NCBI GenBank assembly: GCA_928212115.1
Contig: CAKMRJ010000001.1
Location: 180,026,401 to 180,090,400 of the forward strand
Direction of reading: 5' to 3'
DNA: 64,000 nt
Origin: Lactuca virosa
Lineage: Eukaryota > Streptophyta > Magnoliopsida > Asterales > Asteraceae
The position numbers and the translations under genes were made by a program. The first letter of the stretch is position 1; the number at the start of each line of letters is the position of its first letter. Shown here piece by piece: positions 1-9,781 of the stretch. The notes under the pieces were generated by a model. That model had not been told where the DNA came from. It was given only the letters and a program-made list of their open reading frames with translations, and made no database searches.

Positions 1-1550
1 CTTTCCTTGACACTTTTGAATCATAGACTTGTTCAAATGATTTTTTTAGCTCAAACTTATTCTTTGGCAGTTTCAGCCCTTCTAGAAAAGTGTTTTTCGG
101 TTTAAAACTCAAACTTTTGCAACTTTTACAATTTTGGTCCAAAATCCAAAAAACCTTACATTTTTGATCCTTTTTGGAAAAGAAAGGCATTTTTAATCCT
201 TGGAATGGTTTTTTTAACTTTGTATCCCCTGTTTTGAAGAAATTACCATTTCAGCCCCTTTAAATTCATGATTTTCGCAACTTTGGGCTTGTTGGGCCGA
301 AAAGCCCAAATATTAGCCCATTAAGCTAATAATTACATTTCAAGTCCTTTGAAGAGCATAATATTCATAAAAACATTTGTTGTAACTGTTTTGACTCCTT
401 TGACCCTTAAGAAATCCGTAAATGACAATTTTTGACCCAACTTTTGTTCATTTGACAATTTAAGCCCAAAAATGGGTTTTATGTTGAAATATGTTTATCA
501 CAATCTTATAAGTTAATATTCTAGACTTGTTAAGTGTAATATAACTTAGATCATGTTTTTTTTCCTTCTTATGGCATAGATCTCGAGATTTCTTCCCTTT
601 TGATTACATATTCATCACAAAAACACATAAAATCACACATACATGCATAAAATCATACATAGCATACACATACACATATATCTACACATTTTCTTGTATT
701 CTCCCCCATAAAACATATAAAAACCGAAAGAGAGCGGTATCAACTCACCTTTGCTTGTTGTTTTTGATTTAGAAGGAAGAAATAAAGAAAACTTGGTCCT
801 AGCAACCCTTCTTGGAAGATCTCGAACTTAGAGGTTTCTAAGATGGTGATCACGAGTTTAAATGAGTTAAGAGGAGATTTTTGATAAAACAAAGAATTTA
901 GATCATGGATCCAAGCATGAACTTACCTAAGATGATGATTTTTGTGGAGTAGCCTCCTTGGAATGCTTCTAATTCTCGAAAATTTGATGAAGAAGAAGAG
1001 AGTTCTTATGTGTTTGAGAGATATTTTTGAGAGTGTGTGTGTGTTTGAGTTGGTTTCGGCCGAGAGAAAAAGAGAGAGGAGAAAGAGAGAGAGTTGAAAG
1101 GATGTGCATGGGAACATGAGATGAGTGCATGGAAGTCCAAAAGATAATAAAGAGGTGGAAAGTGGAAAGTCAACTCCCCCCCCCCTCATTTGTGTAGTTG
1201 GGCCGAGAAGAGGAGAAGAAGAAAGGAAATTTGGGCCTTTTTGGTGCTTAAGTCCATTTTGTGGCCCAATTGGTCTTGGGAGAGAGTTCACGGCCCAAAA
1301 TAATTCTAGAATGAGTTTTATGGCCCATTAGGGCTAATTAGATTTGTTATGGCCCAATAAGGCCCATTAAAGATAACCTAGTTCATTTTAGGCTTATAGG
1401 GTCCAAAATATTAAGTTTCATGTATATGGGTCCAATTAGAGTCCATTTAGGAGTTCTAAGCCCAAAATAGTCAAATTGGAGGCTTATTGGTCCTATAGGC
1501 CCAATAAGAAGATCCTTATCCAAAATGGACTTAAACCGGGATTTCTAGGG
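1..1550 (-). repeat. Minus-strand LTR-like fragment
   Basis: No coding sequence is visible. Read on the minus strand it resembles the LTRs of elements B and F. A C-rich run near 700 precedes an A-rich stretch and then, on the reverse strand, AAG followed by GTGAGT (plus-strand 743-748). The same order occurs in F (54638-54689) and, on the plus strand, in B (28387-28441). TG/CA ends could not be located, so both boundaries are approximate and the left one is outside the window. It is probably an older LTR piece next to, or inserted in, element A. The alternative is unrelated AT-rich intergenic DNA. Confidence 0.45.
1195..1505 (-). promoter_or_regulatory. Cluster of GGCCCA/TGGGCC motifs
   Basis: At least eight copies of GGCCCA or TGGGCC lie here, for example near 1199, 1229, 1261, 1291, 1320, 1351, 1362 and 1497. 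In plants this word is the core of Site II promoter elements bound by TCP factors (established). The cluster would lie upstream of a minus-strand LTR promoter, so it may be part of a U3 enhancer. That role is inferred only. Confidence 0.35.
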
Positions 1551-2276
1551 CTTCCAATTCTTTGTTGACTATTTGCAGTGCTTGTATAAGGTGTTTGATG
1601 GAAGTTTTGTTGTTATTGAATAGACATCATACTTGTTTTCTCATTTTGGTTCCCAAAGGTTATCATTGTTGTTGTTACAAGGTGTCAAAATTCCTAGTTC
1701 TGACAGCAACCAACTTCAGGGTCGTTATGAGTATTCTTGCCTTGGTTTTGAGCAACAGAGGAGGAAGTTTTGGATTGTCATCTTCATGTTCTGAGTCGTT
1801 GGCAATTTCTCCATGTTTTAATTTGGGAGATGGAGTATTCTGGGGCTACAAGTAGCACGAGAGAAAGACTGGTTGCGAGATTCCGATGAAGCAATGCGGT
1901 ATCTGAGTATGATGCCATGGGTATGAGATCAGTGGTAGAGTCAAGACACTGTGAAGCGTTGTGATGGTATTCCGGGGTATCCGAGTTTAATGTCCTAAAT
2001 CTCGGATTATTTTGAGTTTTGAGTTTGAGATGACGAGTGGTGTATCAAGTGTCTATGGTTCCGGTGGGGGCCCTTCAGCTAATTGACATCAAATGGATTC
2101 ATTTGAGAATATGAATTGCAGCGAGAAAAAGAGGTTTTGTCACGACGGTGGTCACCCGAAGTAGTGATGCTTAGCCTGGAGGGGTGTGTGTGTACCTATC
2201 TATGCTGGGCCGCAAGGCATGAGTTTATGATCGCAGTGTGGTGTCAACCTGAGGATGAGATTGTGAAGTGGTAAGA

Positions 2277-2703
2277 GTAAGTGCGGTAAGACTGCGGGGA
2301 GCTGCAGTTTCAATGATTCAGTGAGAGGTTGTGGTGATGCTTCGGGGAGCCGTAGTACTCACTATCCAGTCAGAGGTTGTGGTGATGCTACGGGGAGCCG
2401 TAGTACTCCCTATCCAATGAGAGGTTGTGGTGATGCTACGGGGAGCCGTAGTACTCACTATCCAGTGAGAGGTTGTGGTGATGCTACGGGGAGCCGTAGT
2501 ACTCACTATCCAGTGAGAGGTTGTGGTGATGCTACGGGGATCCGTAGTACTCACTATTCAGTGAGAGGTTGTGATGATGCTACGGGGAGCCGTAGTACTC
2601 ACTATTCAGTGAGGGGTGTGGTGATGCTATGGGGAGCCGTAGTACTCACTATTCAGTGAGAGGTCGTTGCGATACTGCGGGGAGCCGTAGTACCCACTAG
2701 TCA
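2277..2703 (+). repeat. 48-bp minisatellite of hairpin units
   Basis: Eight units of about 48 bp run from 2321, preceded by one diverged unit at about 2277. Each unit contains CTACGG, a GGAG spacer and CCGTAG, a 6-bp stem with a 4-nt loop. Stem variants mostly keep pairing: CTGCGG with CCGTAG (G-T wobble), CTGCGG with CTGCAG, and CTATGG with CCGTAG. The first full unit (CTTCGG) has a T-T mismatch. Because 48 is divisible by three the array is accidentally open in several frames, but the repeated peptides are not a recognisable protein. Confidence 0.8.
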
Positions 2704-3792
2704 GCGAGAGAATGTTGTGATGAAGTGCTCTCTGTTCAGAGCTTGACGCAGGAGGGTTTTAGGCTTGGGCAGCCCTAACATTGAGTTTGTGGAAGCCTGG
2801 GGTTGAACCAGGGGCGAGACTGGGGTCTCCATGTTTGTCGGAAGTCGTTATATTCCGAATTGAGTAGTGGTTTTCGTGACCAAGGGAAGTGAATCGGTGA
2901 GGTACGCATGGGTTGCGGGTTATGAGTCATGAGTTGAGTGGTTCATTGGGGCGAGTGGTTCCAGCTCTGGGTCAGATCAAACTCTCGAGATTGAGTTTGG
3001 CTCTGGTAGTGCGTTGATTAGGCAGAATCACATTCCGGATTCAGAGCTGAATTTCATTTGGAAGGGGGTATTTCTTCCATCTGGTGCCTTAGACCTGAGT
3101 GGGTCAATTCGTTGGTGTGAGAAAACCGCGAAACATATGGGACTAATGAGTAGTATACGAAAGATGTCGAGGGTGAAACGAATTCCATATTCGCTTGAGG
3201 AAAAGTGAACTTCGTGACTTGTGTGTCACATTGGGCCGAGATAGCTAGTGTGGGAAGGAAGTCAGTCAGACATGTTGAGGTATGCAATGGGTAACCCTCG
3301 GAGGATCAACTGCTAGGTCGGGAGATGACCTGGTGCTCATTGTTCAAAGGGATTTGGAGAAGGGAACTGGGGTTTGATTGCAGTTCAGTGGATGAGTCCC
3401 TGGTGTGATGTGATCCTTCCATTCCTTGGTATGTGATCTGGATTGGTTATCATGTCTGGGATGAGTGATCGTTAGCCAGTTTGGGGCATGAACTTGTTTT
3501 ATCGGTCCCCACTAGAGAATCAGAGGGGCAGTGAGCTATCGGGGTTTGTTATTCAAGGAGCGAATAACATGGTGACATCTGGAGATGGCGGTCTGGCTGT
3601 GTGTCAGGCTACTAGAGTTCCAGATTCTTGAGAGTCAGAAGTGGTAGCATAGTGGCAGATGGGTCTGTCCTTTTCCAGGGAGGAGTTCCTGTTTGGATTC
3701 AGGTGTCCAGAAAGGAAGATAGTTCTGTGGTAGGAGACCCTTTCGATGGTGCTATTTGGTCATTTAATTAGATCTATATGTTGTGGAGGAGC

Positions 3793-3830
3793 GATTTCGA
3801 GGGCGAAATCTAATTCAAGTGGGGGAGAAT
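3793..3830 (+). other. Pre-polypurine hairpin and polypurine tract
   Basis: GATTTC (3793-3798) pairs with GAAATC (3805-3810) across a GAGGGC loop. The polypurine tract AGTGGGGGAGA follows and then the LTR start. The polypurine tract is the plus-strand DNA primer of LTR retrotransposons (established). The same hairpin position recurs in C, F and the array with compensatory stem changes. Confidence 0.65.
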
Positions 3831-4030
3831 TGTAACATCCGGATTTCCAGGGACATTATTGTGTATGTTAATCTTGAGATTTAAGGAGGGACTCGACGAG
3901 TTGAGGGACCAACTCGCCGAGTCGAGTCGAGTTGATCGCGTGAATTTAATGAATGGACTCGACGAGTCAGAGGAGGGAATCGCCGAGTAGGTGCTGTGTA
4001 GAGAAACCCTAATTTCCCGGGTTTGAGACC

Positions 4031-4038
4031 TATTTAAA
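4031..4038 (+). promoter_or_regulatory. TATA box of element A LTR
   Basis: TATTTAAA follows a run of ACTCGACGAGT-type words. The array LTRs (13982) and element C (32215) have a TATTTAA box at the same relative place, which supports it as the LTR promoter. Confidence 0.6.
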
Positions 4039-4480
4039 GGAACTTATAGCCTCATTTGCGGCTACCCTTCCTTGAGAGCAAACCCTAAACGTGTATGGAG
4101 AGCCATGAGAGTCTTAGAAGCTAAAACTTGGAGTAAACTAGTGCATCTCTTGAGGAGAAGAGGAGATCACCCATCAAGGGAGCTAGAGAATCAGTGGATC
4201 TGGTGTAATTTCGTGCAAGGGCTTGAGTAAGAGGTAAAAGCTTGCACCATTCTTGTTATTTTGCTTAGATCTTGTAGATATGGAAGATTAGGGTTTCTTC
4301 CACCATTATTGGGACTTTGTATGCATAAGGTCTCTCATGAGGCCTAGACTTCAGATCTGGACCTTGTGAGGTCCAGAGAGTCCAAAGATTATAGCTTTAG
4401 TTAACCATAGAAGAGTTATTGTGGTTAATCATCCTTGTTAGAGTTATATCGGCATTATGAGCTTCATATGCCATGTTTAA

Positions 4481-4503
4481 ACATAAAGCTTGCAGCTTTA
4501 CGT
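4481..4503 (+). other. Conserved leader hairpin, element A
   Basis: ACATAAAGCT pairs with AGCTTTACGT across a TGC loop, with one A-C mismatch. Elements with different flanking sequence have the same hairpin at the same place: C at 32676-32700 (perfect 11-bp stem, AGC loop) and the array LTR at 25411-25431. The T-A to C-G exchange inside the stem is compensatory. The role is unknown; an RNA packaging or translation element is possible. Confidence 0.55.
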
Positions 4504-5009
4504 GACAATCGACCCTTAGGATTGTAGATCTAGTGTTTGGGGTGGTGGATCTGCCTTCAATCGTCTGAATGAACATTTGGTCTGAATGAACTCGCCGAGT
4601 CGATGAGCCGACTCGACGAGTTGGTTAGGGTTTGTCCCGAGGAACTGAATCAGGCGATAGCTCGACGAGTTGGGGGTCAATTCGACGAGCTGAGCTGGAC
4701 TGTCACGAGATTTCTGAGGAAGTAAGTGGACTCGACGAGTCGCAAGGGTGCACTCGGCGAGTCGGGTCAAACATGGACTGTTGACTCGAGTTTGACTTCT
4801 GTTGACTTTGGGGCTTTGATCAACATGAGTAGTAGAGACCATGGAGGGGTAAAATGGTATTTTATCCACTTCAAAGAGTTAAAGAGAGGAAGAATAGCCT
4901 TCGGTCATTAGAGTTGTGATTAGAGTATCGCTTAGAGATATTCATCCCTTGTGTTAGGCGGAGGCTAGTTCGAGATTCGGGAGCGGGGTCTTTACTTGCT
5001 GCTCGTCAG

Positions 5010-5402
5010 GTGAGTCTTCTCACTATACATTACCTAGAGTGGTATCTATGTGTAGACCGGAGGGTCTTGTGTGTTATGTGTATGTATGAGATTATATGCA
5101 TTGTGATATATGTATGCTATGTGTTGTATAGACTGGACCGGAGGGTCCAACGATATAGACCGGACCGAAGGATCCAACGATATAGACCGGACCGAAGGGT
5201 CCAACGACACAGACTGGACTAAAGGGTCTGACGAGCTATGACCGGGCCAGAGGGTCCAAGGAGCTACGGGACTGGAGGGTCCCGCTGAGACACATCGACC
5301 AGAGGGTCGTACTGTAGCCTCGAGTGGCGTATGTGTTGTATGAGGTATTTTGGGGAACTCACTAAGCTTCGTGCTTACCGTGTTATGTGTTATGTGTTTC
5401 AG
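5010..5402 (+). other. Candidate LTR leader intron, element A
   Basis: CAG followed by GTGAGT (5010-5015) is a consensus 5' splice site. The segment ends in a T-rich tract and TTTCAG (5402). The conserved ACTCACTAAGC module is at 5357. The 393-nt segment lies downstream of the TATA box and contains the hairpin array. The same order occurs in C, B, F, the array LTR and the LARD. Splicing is inferred from sequence only. Confidence 0.45.
5046..5310 (+). repeat. Tandem GGACC/GGTCC hairpins
   Basis: Units of about 27 bp each carry a 5-bp stem around a purine tetraloop. Stem pairs seen: AGACC/GGTCT, GGACC/GGTCC (twice), GGACT/GGTCT, GGGCC/GGTCC, GGGAC/GTCCC and CGACC/GGTCG. Loops are GGAG, GAAG, AAAG or AGAG. 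One unit (GGACC with GATCC, about 5163) has a mismatch. Paired changes between units suggest selection on RNA structure rather than on the word itself. Confidence 0.75.
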
Positions 5403-6283
5403 GTATCTCAGAGGATCGCGGGAAGGCACCGGCTTGATTGTACACACCAGAGAAAGAGTTATGTTTTGAGGATCCTGGATGATTAATGGAGTTGTGTCTT
5501 GTAATTTGAATAAACGAGATTTCCATACAATATGTTATGAAAAGTATGCGATTTTAAAATGAAAAATCTGTTTGAAAAAAATTACGGTGTTACAGTAACG
5601 CCCGTAGATCAGAGCTAGTCAAATAAGAGACAATAAGTGTCGAAAACGACTTATTGATAGAAGATTATTTAGAATGAATAGTCTTAATAAAAGTCGTGGT
5701 ATATGTTACAAGGATTCCAGATATATAAAGAATGCCGAAATCCGAGTTATAAGGAAGGAGTTATGACCTGTCGAAGTTTCGCGACAGAACTGGTACGCCA
5801 CCACGTGACGTAAATAGTGAATTTACGATAGAACGATTTTTAGCCTTAGTGATCTAAACGAAATTCGTAGACTTCGTTAAACTGAGAACATGCATAAATA
5901 GAACGCCCAAATCTGACTTCGTATGAGGAGTTATGATTTTTCTCAGTTTCGACTTAGCAGTATGCAGCCCAAACCTCGAAATTTAGATCGAGTGATTTTT
6001 AGCCGAAACAATCTAAACGAGAATCTAAGATCTTGTTGATAGTAGTTCAACGGTATAAAGACCGACGAAAACGGACGTCGGATGAAGAGGTTATGAATTT
6101 TTAACGAACTTTTCCTGTCCCGACCCGTTAAAAATAAAATCAAAATTAGCCGATGGAGTCTAAACGAAAGTTGTAGAGCATAATTCCACCACGCGTGGAC
6201 ATAATGAACGTCAAAAACGGAGTTCGTATGCGAAAGATATGAATTTCTGAAGTTCGGAGCACAAACTTCGAGACCTGACTGCA

Positions 6284-6418
6284 TTCACGACGTGAACACA
6301 GTGTTCACGACATGAACTCAACGAACGACACCTTTCGAGCCTAGAAGACACACGGCAAGCCTAGGGGATGACCAGGATCAAAATTCACGACGTCAATATA
6401 CCTAGTTCACGACGTGAA
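6284..6418. promoter_or_regulatory. Palindromic TTCACGACGTGAA words in LARD U3
   Basis: Copies at 6284-6296 and 6406-6418 are perfect (5-bp arms, GAC centre). Those at 6304-6316 and 6384-6396 have one arm change each. All lie within 160 bp upstream of the TATA box. The arrangement resembles transcription-factor iterons. No binding protein can be named from sequence. Confidence 0.6.
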
Positions 6419-6433
6419 TGTGATTTTTCAGCC

Positions 6434-6441
6434 TATAAATA
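6434..6441 (+). promoter_or_regulatory. LARD 5' LTR TATA box
   Basis: TATAAATA occurs just downstream of the palindromic words. The 3' LTR has the identical box at 10638-10645. Confidence 0.7.
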
Positions 6442-6990
6442 GGAATCGAAGCTCTCCGGATTTGGTTGCCATTTTCTAACCTCTCTCCTACTTTTTTTCA
6501 TCTTTAAGCCCCTCTACACTGCCCCGACACCCCGGTTACATATTGACACCCGAAGCAAGTCCTGACGCCCCTAAGATTCCGAGAAAAAGATTTTTTCGAG
6601 CGGAAACTCTGCCCACGAGAAGCCCGATTTTTGAGGAAACATCCCGGTTTCATCGAAGAATATTGTTTTAAGGGACGAAGCGTTGTCCAATCGTCGTCTT
6701 ATCAAGTTAGTGCATATTATTTTCAACTTAGACATATATATGAAGTATTTTATATAAATTATGTTCTATGTGTGCATATTATCTGTATACTTGCTATCTA
6801 TGATGGATGAACCATTTTATACATGTTTTAATTGATTTAAATTGTATATATGTATTTTATATCTACAAATATGTTGGGTAAAACATGGGTAGATGAATTA
6901 GATGATGTGTTATGAAATAAAAATTGATGAGAGGTCTCGATGTTTAAGATGATCTAGGCATCCTGCAGAATATAAACATAGTAATTAGTT

Positions 6991-7760
6991 ATTGATCCGG
7001 GAGTATGGATGATACATACCGGATCCGGGAGTATGGATCAGGTAGAGAGGTTAGTTTTAGATCTGGGAGTATGGATTAGGTATTTTTGAACTATGTGTTC
7101 ACCAGTTGTAATTTAATAACCCTGGCAGCTATGGACTTAGTGCCTATTAGATAAACGTTGGCAGCTATCTTAGTGCCTATAAGATAAACGTTGGCAGCTA
7201 TGGACTTAGTGCCTATTGTATAAACCCTGACGACCATGCAGACTTGGTGCCTAAACCCTAGCAGCTATGGACTTAGTGCCTATTAGATAAACGTTGGCAG
7301 CTATGGAGTTAGTGCCTATAAGATAAACGTTGGCAGCTATGGACTTAGTGCCTATTGTGAAAACCCTGGCGACCATGCAGACTTGGTGCCTAAACCCTGG
7401 CAACTATGGACTTAGTGCCTGTTGTATAAACCCTGACGACGATGTGACTTCGTGCCTATTTGACATAAATTGATGAGGAAAGCAGTGTCGTCACCCTGAT
7501 GTTTGCTTATTTGACATAAATTGCTGAGGAAAGCAGTGTTGTCACCCTGATGTTTGCTTATTTGACATAAATTGCTGAGCAAAGTAGTGTTGTCACCCCG
7601 ATGTTTGCTTACTTGACATAAATTGCCGAGGAAAGCAGTGTTGTCACCCCGATGTTTGCTTATTTGACATAAATTGCTGAGGAAAGCAGTGTTGTCACCC
7701 CGATGGTTGCCTTATTTGATATAAACCCTAGCAGCGATGGACTTCGTGCCTATTCCTTAG
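6991..7760 (+). repeat. Three hairpin minisatellites in LARD 5' LTR
   Basis: Block 1 (6994-7077) has three copies of a GATCC stem around a GGGAGTAT loop. The stem varies between copies as GATCC/GGATC and GATCT/GGATT. Block 2 (7124 to about 7455) has units of about 37 bp in which GGC pairs with GCC and an inner stem changes in a paired way: CTA/TAG, CCA/TGG and CGA/TCG. Block 3 (7461-7715) has five units of exactly 51 bp containing TGACATAAATTGCTGAGGAA, with an AAGCA/TGCTT pair. The 3' LTR repeats all three at 11190-11950. Confidence 0.75.
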
Positions 7761-8261
7761 GTCAATCCTTAGGAATGAATAAATGAAGGTTAGATGATTC
7801 TTATGGTAGATCCTTAAGAATAAATAAGATAATGGGGATGGGTAATTGGGTTGATTGTTTGATGATTAAATATAATAATTATATTATTGTGGGTTGAAAA
7901 CCCTATGTACTCACCAGGTTTCCCAACCTGACCCACTCAAGCTTATTTGTATCACAGGTGTCGATATGAAGCTACATTACACTGAGAGATTTAAAAGAGA
8001 TGTAGATCACTAGTATAAATGAATGTAAGGTTTGTTTATGCTTATGTTTCAGTATTGACGATGACATCCCAAATGACGATGACATGAAAAATGTTTTAAA
8101 TGAATAAAATACATTTCTTCAGAAATGCTTTGATAAAGTATTTATCATGTATTTTCTAGGAACAAATTCCGCAACACCTTTTTGAAAGATTACTCTGATT
8201 TTATTTTAAAAGGCATAAACGAAATCGGTCATTTCTGGCCGAGAAATTTAGGGATGTCACA

Positions 8262-9781
8262 GTTGGTATCAAAGCATTAGTTTAAGCGAACTAGGAATTT
8301 GTAGGATTTCTAGACTTAAACTTAGAATGGTAAGCGATGATTGTGAGATGAGTGTCTACTATACTTTAGACACGAGTACTTGTTTATTTTAGGAAAGATG
8401 CCTAAAATGTTTTTATGTGCTAAATGCTTTATGTTATAGCTATAAAGATGCCTTATATGCTATGATTTGTTTGGATCTATGGTCTGTTGCCGACCGAATC
8501 TAGAAATTTTACGTGCTCAGGATTCTAAACGTTTAATTACGATATTAGAACTGGCATGTAATTTTTCGGAGTAATAAGGAGCATTACACGTCTAAACCTT
8601 CCTCCATCTATATTCTCGTCTCGATACACCGAACGTCTGCTTTGGTGTATACAACGTCATAGTAAAGACTCATGGTGAACTGAGTAAATGGAGGAAATGA
8701 GAAGGTTTACGATAGTAAATGATACCTATCGGAAGATATCGTAAGAATGGTATCTTGCCTCTAGAATACGTCTTATAAAATAACAGTACGTATAGAGGAG
8801 TACGGTACATCCGAATCTACACATTTGATTGGCGGGATGATAGAATGGTTGGTGTAATTTATGGAGTTGTTTTATCGTCTGGCGTTTCCATCACCAAACG
8901 AGTTGAAGTAGAATTGATGATTGAAGATATGCATAGAAGAAGTCTGAGTAGAGTCTAGGGAAATTTTTATGATTATTTGGACGCATTCGTATGTGTTAAA
9001 TTGTTTTGTGATTTTAGGACTTGGGGACTGCGAGACAATACTTGGGACGAGTATGAGTAGGTGTGAATAGTAGTAGAGATGTATACTACTGGAAGCACAT
9101 GACTCACACTTGGATCAGGGAAAGTCACAAGCTTACCAAGAAGCTAGTAATTGATTTTGTTTTTGTTCATGTATGTCGTTACCATCGTTTCGGTAATGAC
9201 TAATGAGATGATTGTTATTCCGACCCTAGTGGTCATATCAAATTGAGTCCGACTACGATGAGTTTGTTACGTGGTTCAGAGAACCAAGTTCGATGTAACA
9301 TCTGACTTATGTTAGAAGATTGAAATCAATGCGATCAATAGCATCGCGCTCGTTGTTAAAGAAGCTTGTAGCTAGAAATGCTACATGATAAAATGTGATT
9401 ATATCACATTAGAATATGAAGGAAGGTATATTCCATTCTGGAATTTGACTCTAAGAGACTTGAGTCTAAGCGTTGCATCATACGATGAGTGGTCATTAGA
9501 ACATGACCCATCAGTCTGTTACAATAGATAAAGGAAAGAAATTATACTAAGAAGAAGAAGGAGTCCTCAATAAGGATTTATTTTGTAACTCGAAGTTTAC
9601 GAAGAGTAGATGCAGGATTGAGCACTACCTGCGATCGAAAAGTCCAAAAGCTAAATACTCGTTCGAAGAAACATCTAGATTACAATTATTACTTAGGATG
9701 GAAAGATGACGCGTGGGGTCATTATACCAGACCTATTTCATTGATGATTCTGGGACATAATCATCCTATGGGGGAGATAAT
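8262..9781 (+). other. LARD internal region, non-coding
   Basis: It opens with TGGTATCAAAGC (8264-8275), one base off the initiator-tRNA-Met primer site TGGTATCAGAGC, and ends in a polypurine tract. Open frames are all short and match no Gag or Pol motif I know. The region may hold packaging signals recognised by a helper element; that is inference from the class. Confidence 0.6.

Larger units (their letters stand above)
1551..3830 (+). mobile_element. Element A: Ty3 internal 3' remnant
   Basis: This is the 3' part of an LTR retrotransposon interior on the plus strand, ending in a polypurine tract (AGTGGGGGAGA) directly before an LTR that starts TGTAACATCC at 3831. No open gag or pol survives. 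The DNA is G/T-rich, with a 48-bp minisatellite in the middle. The last bases before the polypurine tract match the place where intact Ty3 elements encode the Pol C-terminus (compare element C, 47302-47339). The 5' part of A is outside the window or replaced by the 1-1550 fragment. Family assignment to Ty3 rests on similarity of the 3' end and LTR plan to C and to the 13800-27002 array. Confidence 0.6.
3831..5594 (+). repeat. Element A 3' LTR
   Basis: The LTR begins TGTAACATCC after the polypurine tract and ends GGTGTTACA at 5594 (1764 bp). The 5' part carries repeated ACTCGACGAGT-like words near 3890-3990, then a TATTTAAA box. More words lie at 4586-4765. After that come a consensus 5' splice site, tandem hairpins, an ACTCACTAAGC module and a TTTCAG 3' splice site. 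It abuts the next element with no spacer. No second copy of this LTR is in the window, so its age cannot be judged. Confidence 0.8.
5594..8261 (+). repeat. LARD 5' LTR
   Basis: Starts (A)GTAACGCCCG and ends GGGATGTCACA, directly followed by the primer-binding site. Contents in order: four copies of a TTCACGACGTGAA-type palindrome (6284-6418), a TATAAATA box (6434), a candidate 5' splice site GTTAGT (6716), three hairpin-repeat blocks (6991-7760) and a CACAG 3' splice site (7957). About 2.67 kb and non-coding. Confidence 0.85.

Noticed and set aside
2321..2659. Open frames with 16-residue repeats on both strands
   Set aside because: They arise because the minisatellite period (48 bp) is a multiple of three; composition and antisense openness show no protein selection.
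7124..7760. Regularly spaced repeats resembling a CRISPR array
   Set aside because: The spacers are themselves repeated, the units are tandem without unique spacers, and the context is a plant LTR.
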